Positions 56,501 through 64,000 of a stretch of 64,000 nucleotides of DNA are shown here, piece after piece. The position numbers and the translations under genes were made by a program. How positions within the stretch are numbered: the first letter of the stretch is position 1; each line of letters starts with the position of its first letter. The notes below the pieces were generated by a model. That model saw only the letters and a program-made list of their open reading frames with translations. It ran no database searches and was not told where the DNA came from. This DNA comes from Aphanomyces cochlioides (lineage: Eukaryota > Oomycota > Saprolegniomycetes > Saprolegniales > Verrucalvaceae): assembly GCA_019828595.1 (NCBI GenBank), contig JAHQRK010000004.1:1364001-1428000 (forward strand), given 5' to 3'.

Positions 56501-59500
56501 AGAAGTCCTTACCGCGGTGTATTCTATACTTGTCCTTTGGATTTGACCACCGGGGAGAGGCGATCTCGGAGAATATAACGCTGATTGTCACCCACGCTGA
56601 CTTTGAAGATCTCACAGCATAGCATGGATGCTATTGGCGAAATAGTTGAGCTGTGGTTTGAGCCACGAATTGCTCGTCGGAGCGAAACTCTCACAAGAAT
56701 ACACTTTGGAAAGTGAATTGTGACTTGTCCGATTGAATGTTCAAAATACGAGAATTTCGTGCCACCCATGACGGAGTTGTTCGCCTTATGCACTGTTCAT
56801 ACCGAGTACAGGTCGATGATCATTGGGTACAAAATGCGCACAAGTCGTTGATTGGTTAAAAGTGTGCTTGTACGTTTGGAACTGAGAGTTCCAAATGTAC
56901 AAGCACAGTTGATTGGTTAAAACACTATCGATTGCTGTGCGGCGGGATTGAACGACGACGACCACAGTCGGATTTCTCTCATAACATGGGGCAAAATCGA
57001 ATGACGACGCCAAGATTTGTCAAGCATATTTCGTGCAACATCCTATGGAGTGGTCGTATGTCCAAAGGTGGCATCTACAGAAGTCCTTACCGCGGTGTAT
57101 TCTATACTTGTCCTTTGGATTTGACCACCGGGGAGAGGCGATCTCGGAGAATATAACGCTGATTGTCACCCACGCTGACTTTGAAGATCTCACAGCATAG
57201 CATGGATGATATTGGCGAAATAGTTGAGCTGTGGTTTGAGCCACGAATTGCTCGTCGGAGCGAAACTCTCACAAGAATACACTTTGGAAAGTGAATTGTG
57301 ACTTGTCCGATTGAATGTTCAAAATACGAGAATTTCGTGCCACCCATGACGGAGTTGTTCGCCTTATGCACTGTTCATACCGAGTACAGGTCGATGATCA
57401 TTGGGTACAAAATGCGCACAAGTCGTTGATTGGTTAAAAGTGTGCTTGTACGTTTGGAACTGAGAGTTCCAAATGTACAAGCACAGTTGATTGGTTAAAA
57501 CACTATCGATTGCTGTGCGGCGGGATTGAACGACGACGACCACAGTCGGATTTCTCTCATAACGTGGGGCAAAATCGAATGACGACGCCAAGATTTGTCA
57601 AGCATATTTCGTGCAACATCCTATGGAGTGGTCGTATGTCCAAAGGTGGCATCTACAGAAGTCCTTACCGCGGTGTATTCTATACTTGTCCTTTGGATTT
57701 GACCACCGGGGAGAGGCGATCTCGGAGAATATAACGCTGATTGTCACCCACGCTGACTTTGAAGATCTCACAGCATAGCATGGATGCTATTGGCGAAATA
57801 GTTGAGCTGTGGTTTGAGTCACGAATTGCTCGTCGGAGCGAAACTCTCACAAGAATACACTTTGGAAAGTGAATTGTGACTTGTCCGATTGAATGTTCAA
57901 AATACGAGAATTTCGTGCCACCCATGACGGAGTTGTTCGCCTTATGCACTGTTCATACCGAGTACAGGTCGATGATCATTGGGTACAAAATGCGCACAAG
58001 TCGTTGAATGGTTAAAAGTGTGCTTGTACGTTTGGAACTGAGAGTTCCAAATGTACAAGCACAGTTGATTGGTTAAAACACTATCGATTGCTGTGCGGCG
58101 GGATTGAACGACGACGACCACAGTCGGATTTCTCTCATAACGTGGGGCAAAATCGAATGACGACGCCAAGATTTGTCAAGCATATTTCGTGCAACATCCT
58201 ATGGAGTGGTCGTATGTCCAAAGGTGGCATCTACAGAAGTCCTTACCGCGGTGTATTCTATACTTGTCCTTTGGATTTGACCACCGGGGAGAGGCGATCT
58301 CGGAGAATGTAACGCTGATTGTCACCCACGCTGACTTTGAAGATCTCACAGCATAGCATGGATGCTATTGGCGAAATAGTTGAGCTGTGGTTTGAGCCAC
58401 GAATTGCTCGTCGGAGCGAAACTCTCACAAGAATACACTTTGGAAAGTGAATTGTGACTTGTCCGATTGAATGTTCAAAATACGAGAATTTCGTGCCACC
58501 CATGACGGAGTTGTTCGCCTTATGCACTGTTCATACCGAGTACAGGTCGATGATCATTGGGTACAAAATGAGCACAAGTCGTTGATTGGTTAAAAGTGTA
58601 CAAGCACAGTTGATTGGTTAAAACACTATCGATTGCTGTGCGGCGGGATTGAACGACGACGACCACAGTCGGATTTCTCTCATAACGTGGGGCAAAATCG
58701 AATGACGACGCCAAGATTTGTCAAGCATATTTCGTGCAACATCCTATGGAGTGGTCGTATGTCCAAAGGTGGCATCTACAGAAGTCCTTACCGCGGTGTA
58801 TTCTATACTTGTCCTTTGGATTTGACCACCGGGGAGAGGCGATCTCGGAGAATATAACGCTGATTGTCACCCACGCTGACTTTGAAGATCTCACAGCATA
58901 GCATGGATGATATTGGCGAAATAGTTGAGCTGTGGTTTGAGCCACGAATTGCTCGTCGGAGCGAAACTCTCACAAGAATACACTTTGGAAAGTGAATTGT
59001 GACTTGTCCGATTGAATGTTCAAAATACGAGAATTTCGTGCCACCCATGACGGAGTTGTTCGCCTTATGCACTGTTCATACCGAGTACAGGTCGATGATC
59101 ATTGGGTACAAAATGCGCACAAGTCGTTGATTGGTTAAAAGTGTGCTTGTACGTTTGGAACTGAGAGTTCCAAATGTACAAGCACAGTTGATTGGTTAAA
59201 ACACTATCGATTGCTGTGCGGCGGGATTGAACGACGACGACCACAGTCGGATTTCTCTCATAACGTGGGGCAAAATCGAATGACGACGCCAAGATTTGTC
59301 AAGCATATTTCGTGCAACATCCTATGGAGTGGTCGTATGTCCAAAGGTGGCATCTACAGAAGTCCTTACCGCGGTGTATTCTATACTTGTCCTTTGGATT
59401 TGACCACCGGGGAGAGGCGATCTCGGAGAATGTAACGCTGATTGTCACCCACGCTGACTTTGAAGATCTCACAGCATAGCATGGATGCTATTGGCGAAAT

Positions 59501-62500
59501 AGTTGAGCTGTGGTTTGAGCCACGAATTGCTCGTCGGAGCGAAACTCTCACAAGAATACACTTTGGAAAGTGAATTGTGACTTGTCCGATTGAATGTTCA
59601 AAATACGAGAATTTCGTGCCACCCATGACGGAGTTGTTCGCCTTATGCACTGTTCATACCGAGTACAGGTCGATGATCATTGGGTACAAAATGAGCACAA
59701 GTCGTTGATTGGTTAAAACACTATCGATTGCTGTGCGGCGGGATTGAACGACGACGACCACAGTCGGATTTCTCTCATAACGTGGGGCAAAATCGAATGA
59801 CGACGCCAAGATTTGTCAAGCATATTTCGTGCAACATCCTATGGAGTGGTCGTATGTCCAAAGGTGGCATCTACAGAAGTCCTTACCGCGGTGTATTCTA
59901 TACTTGTCCTTTGGATTTGACCACCGGGGAGAGGCGATCTCGGAGAATATAACGCTGATTGTCACCCACGCTGACTTTGAAGATCTCACAGCATAGCATG
60001 GATGCTATTGGCGAAATAGTTGAGCTGTGGTTTGAGCCACGAATTGCTCGTCGGAGCGAAACTCTCACAAGAATACACTTTGGAAAGTGAATTGTGACTT
60101 GTCCGATTGAATGTTCAAAATACGAGAATTTCGTGCCACCCATGACGGAGTTGTTCGCCTTATGCACTGTTCATACCGAGTACAGGTCGATGATCATTGG
60201 GTACAAAATGAGCACAAGTCGTTGATTGGTTAAAAGTGTGCTTGTACGTTTGGAACTGAGAGTTCCAAATGTACAAGCACAGTTGATTGGTTAAAACACT
60301 ATCGATTGCTGTGCGGCGGGATTGAACGACGACGACCACAGTCGGATTTCTCTCATAACGTGGGGCAAAATCGAATGACGACGCCAAGATTTGTCAAGCA
60401 TATTTCGTGCAACATCCTATGGAGTGGTCGTATGTCCAAAGGTGGCATCTACAGAAGTCCTTACCGCGGTGTATTCTATACTTGTCCTTTGGATTTGACC
60501 ACCGGGGAGAGGCGATCTCGGAGAATGTAACGCTGAGTGTCACCCACGCTGACTTTGAAGATCTCACAGCATAGCATGGATGATATTGGCGAAATAGTTG
60601 AGCTGTGGTTTGAGCCACGAATTGCTCGTCGGAGCGAAACTCTCACAAGAATACACTTTGGAAAGTGAATTGTGACTTGTCCGATTGAATGTTCAAAATA
60701 CGAGAATTTCGTGCCACCCATGACGGAGTTGTTCGCCTTATGCACTGTTCATACCGAGTACAGGTCGATGATCATTGGGTACAAAATGAGCACAAGTCGT
60801 TGATTGGTTAAAAGTGTGCTTGTACGTTTGGAACTGAGAGTTCCAAATGTACAAGCACAGTTGATTGGTTAAAACACTATCGATTGCTGTGCGGCGGGAT
60901 TGAACGACGACGACCACAGTCGGATTTCTCTCATAACGTGGGGCAAAATCGAATGACGACGCCAAGATTTGTCAAGCATATTTCGTGCAACATCCTATGG
61001 AGTGGTCGTATGTCCAAAGGTGGCATCTACAGAAGTCCTTACCGCGGTGTATTCTATACTTGTCCTTTGGATTTGACCACCGGGGAGAGGCGATCTCGGA
61101 GAATGTAACGCTGATTGTCACCCACGCTGACTTTGAAGATCTCACAGCATAGCATGGATGCTATTGGCGAAATAGTTGAGCTGTGGTTTGAGCCACGAAT
61201 TGCTCGTCGGAGCGAAACTCTCACAAGAATACACTTTGGAAAGTGAATTGTGACTTGTCCGATTGAATGTTCAAAATACGAGAATTTCGTGCCACCCATG
61301 ACGGAGTTGTTCGCCTTATGCACTGTTCATACCGAGTACAGGTCGATGATCATTGGGTACAAAATGAGCACAAGTCGTTGATTGGTTAAAAGTGTGCTTG
61401 TACGTTTGGAACTGAGAGTTCCAAATGTACAAGCACAGTTGATTGGTTAAAACACTATCGATTGCTGTGCGGCGGGATTGAACGACGACGACCACAGTCG
61501 GATTTCTCTCATAACGTGGGGCAAAATCGAATGACGATGCCAAGATTTGTCAAGCATATTTCGTGCAACATCCTATGGAGTGGTCGTATGTCCAAAGGTG
61601 GCATCTACAGAAGTCCTTACCGCGGTGTATTCTATACTTGTCCTTTGGATTTGACCACCGGGGAGAGGCGATCTCGGAGAATGTAACGCTGATTGTCACC
61701 CACGCTGACTTTGAAGATCTCACAGCATAGCATAGATGATATTGGCGAAATAGTTGAGCTGTGGTTTGAGCCACGAATTGCTCGTCGGAGCGAAACTCTC
61801 ACAAGAATACACTTTGGAAAGTGAATTGTGACTTGTCCGATTGAATGTTCAAAATACGAGAATTTCGTGCCACCCATGACGGAGTTGTTCGCCTTATGCA
61901 CTGTTCATACCGAGTACAGGTCGATGATCATTGGGTACAAAATGAGCACAAGTCGTTGATTGGTTAAAAGTGTGCTTGTACGTTTGGAACTGAGAGTTCC
62001 AAATGTACAAGCACAGTTGATTGGTTAAAACACTATCGATTGCTGTGCGGCGGGATTGAACGACGACGACCACAGTCGGATTTCTCTCATAACGTGGGGC
62101 AAAATCGAATGACGACGCCAAGATTTGTCAAGCATATTTCGTGCAACATCCTATGGAGTGGTCGTATGTCCAAAGGTGGCATCTACAGAAGTCCTTACCG
62201 CGGTGTATTCTATACTTGTCCTTTGGATTTGACCACCGGGGAGAGGCGATCTCGGAGAATGTAACGCTGAGTGTCACCCACGCTGACTTTGAAGATCTCA
62301 CAGCATAGCATGGATGATATTGGCGAAATAGTTGAGCTGTGGTTTGAGCCACGAATTGCTCGTCGGAGCGAAACTCTCACAAGAATACACTTTGGAAAGT
62401 GAATTGTGACTTGTCCGATTGAATGTTCAAAATACGAGAATTTCGTGCCACCCATGACGGAGTTGTTCGCCTTATGCACTGTTCATACCGAGTACAGGTC

Positions 62501-64000
62501 GATGATCATTGGGTACAAAATGAGCACAAGTCGTTGATTGGTTAAAAGTGTGCTTGTACGTTTGGAACTGAGAGTTCCAAATGTACAAGCACAGTTGATT
62601 GGTTAAAACACTATCGATTGCTGTGCGGCGGGATTGAACGACGACGACCACAGTCGGATTTCTCTCATAACGTGGGGCAAAATCGAATGACGACGCCAAG
62701 ATTTGTCAAGCATATTTCGTGCAACATCCTATGGAGTGGTCGTATGTCCAAAGGTGGCATCTACAGAAGTCCTTACCGCGGTGTATTCTATACTTGTCCT
62801 TTGGATTTGACCACCGGGGAGAGGCGATCTCGGAGAATGTAACGCTGATTGTCACCCACGCTGACTTTGAAGATCTCACAGCATAGCATGGATGCTATTG
62901 GCGAAATAGTTGAGCTGTGGTTTGAGCCACGAATTGCTCGTCGGAGCGAAACTCTCACAAGAATACACTTTGGAAAGTGAATTGTGACTTGTCCGATTGA
63001 ATGTTCAAAATACGAGAATTTCGTGCCACCCATGACGGAGTTGTTCGCCTTATGCACTGTTCATACCGAGTACAGGTCGATGATCATTGGGTACAAAATG
63101 AGCACAAGTCGTTGATTGGTTGAAGTGTGCTTGGTTAAAACACTATCGATTGCTGTGCGGCGGGATTGAACGACGACGACCACAGTCGGATTTCTCTCAT
63201 AACGTGGGGCAAAATCGAATGACGACGCCAAGATTTGTCAAGCATATTTCGTGCAACATCCTATGGAGTGGTCGTATGTCCAAAGGTGGCATCTACAGAA
63301 GTCCTTACCGCGGTGTATTCTATACTTGTCCTTTGGATTTGACCACCGGGGAGAGGCGATCTCGGAGAATGTAACGCTGAGTGTCACCCACGCTGACTTT
63401 GAAGATCTCACAGCATAGCATGGATGATATTGGCGAAATAGTTGAGCTGTGGTTTGAGCCACGAATTGCTCGTCGGAGCGAAACTCTCACAAGAATACAC
63501 TTTGGAAAGTGAATTGTGACTTGTCCGATTGAATGTTCAAAATACGAGAATTTCGTGCCACCCATGACGGAGTTGTTCGCCTTATGCACTGTTCATACCG
63601 AGTACAGGTCGATGATCATTGGGTACAAAATGAGCACAAGTCGTTGATTGGTTAAAGTGTGCTTGGTTAAAACACTATCGATTGCTGTGCGGCGGGATTG
63701 AACGACGACGACCACAGTCGGATTTCTCTCATAACGTGGGGCAAAATCGAATGACGACGCCAAGATTTGTCAAGCATATTTCGTGCAACATCCTATGGAG
63801 TGGTCGTATGTCCAAAGGTGGCATCTACAGAAGTCCTTACCGCGGTGTATTCTATACTTGTCCTTTGGATTTGACCACCGGGGAGAGGCGATCTCGGAGA
63901 ATGTAACGCTGAGTGTCACCCACGCTGACTTTGAAGATCTCACAGCATAGCATGGATGATATTGGCGAAATAGTTGAGCTGTGGTTTGAGCCACGAATTG
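50193..64000 (+). repeat. Right satellite subfamily with broken 16-bp dyad
   Basis: Many units here have ATGGATGATATTGG instead of ATGGATGCTATTGG, which destroys the ATAGCAT/ATGCTAT dyad. Examples are units at 50193, 51316, 53018, 53563, 54141, 56932, 58633, 60306 and the last units. I see this form only to the right of about 50.2 kb. A further marker, CGCTGAGTGTCACC, occurs only in units at 60306, 62040, 63150 and 63682. Confidence 0.72.
62618..63681 (+). repeat. Two 532-bp units with remodelled cassette
   Basis: At 63111-63140 and again at about 63643-63672 the cassette is reduced to one direct repeat, GTGTGCTTG, and then GGTTAAAAC. The deletion joins CTTG of the left arm to TTGG of the second direct repeat. 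The first of the two also has GGTTGAAG in place of GGTTAAAAG. This is a third independent way of losing the palindrome. Confidence 0.85.

Larger units (their letters stand above)
22379..64000 (+). repeat. Tandem satellite array, about 578-bp units, continues past the window
   Basis: Seventy-three copies of the anchor TTGCTGTGCGG lie between 22463 and 63682, all in one orientation and with no interruption. Spacings are 578 (44 times), 545 (8), 608 (5), 582 (4), 517 (3), 579 (3), 532 (2) and 521, 576, 610 (once each). Units differ by only a few substitutions. No tRNA, 5S rRNA, snRNA or spliced-leader sequence is recognisable in the unit. The short frames on both strands repeat only because the units are nearly identical. 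The left edge is the LINE junction; the right edge is outside the window. Such an array could be centromeric, pericentromeric or subtelomeric. Confidence 0.98.

Noticed and set aside
22463..64000. Recurring open frames of 74-90 codons (plus strand) and 64-139 codons (minus and plus strand) in every satellite unit
   Set aside because: Their repetition follows from the near-identity of the units. They overlap on both strands, match no family I know, change length freely with indels and single substitutions, and show no preference for synonymous change.
22379..64000. CRISPR array
   Set aside because: The repeating unit is hundreds of bases long with no unique spacers and no cas genes; the setting is eukaryotic.
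22379..64000. Tandem 5S rRNA, tRNA, U-snRNA or spliced-leader genes inside the satellite
   Set aside because: I looked for conserved cores of 5S, U1, U2, U4, U5 and U6 RNAs, tRNA A and B boxes and the dinoflagellate spliced leader on the unit and found no convincing match. A partial B-box-like GGTCGATGATC is too weak.

Overview
The window is eukaryotic repetitive DNA with no host single-copy gene. From 1 to about 22,380 it is a nested cluster of copies of one non-LTR (LINE) retrotransposon. From about 22,379 to the right edge (64,000) it is an unbroken tandem satellite of about 578 bp per unit. The LINE has two reading frames. ORF1 is an acidic, low-complexity and basic protein with a structured core. 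ORF2 carries an N-terminal endonuclease/exonuclease/phosphatase (EEP) endonuclease, a reverse transcriptase (FADD active site) and a C-terminal C-X2-C-X7-H-X4-C zinc finger, which is the L1/Tx1-type arrangement. The style of ORF1 and ORF2 reminds me of oomycete (stramenopile) LINEs. That is inference, and the window holds no taxonomic marker gene. LINE next to a large satellite suggests centromeric, pericentromeric or other heterochromatin.

LINE cluster: copy 1 (1-1598) is the 3' part of ORF2 plus the 3' UTR. Copy 2 (1599-4399) is 5'-truncated and frameshifted. Copy 3 (4400-12167) has ORF1 and an uninterrupted 1351-codon ORF2. Copy 4 (12168-17730) is a near-identical tandem duplicate cut off inside the RT domain. 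Next comes a minus-strand ORF1 fragment (17731-18326). Last is a minus-strand insertion (18327-22380) whose 5' part is inverted, as expected from twin priming. The element has a fixed 149-bp 3' UTR ending in TTTAACCA with no poly(A). Every 3' end visible here is followed directly by another, 5'-truncated copy of the same element. The three independent 5' junctions all share exactly the trinucleotide CCA with the preceding 3' terminus.

Satellite: 73 unit anchors lie between 22,463 and 63,682. Of the 72 spacings, 44 are exactly 578 bp. The others (517, 521, 532, 545, 576, 579, 582, 608, 610) come from a few indels. The main one is presence or absence of a 61-bp cassette: a 45-nt near-perfect palindrome plus one copy of a 15-bp direct repeat, GTTGATTGGTTAAAA. 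Variants cluster along the array, which indicates local homogenisation. The direct repeat contains, on the other strand, the TTTAACCA octamer that ends the LINE, and the LINE-satellite junction falls at one of these repeats.

Working model (inference): the LINE prefers TTTAACCA-type sites, which occur twice per satellite unit and at its own 3' end. This would create head-to-tail LINE arrays at the satellite edge. The short open frames on both strands of the satellite are not treated as genes.
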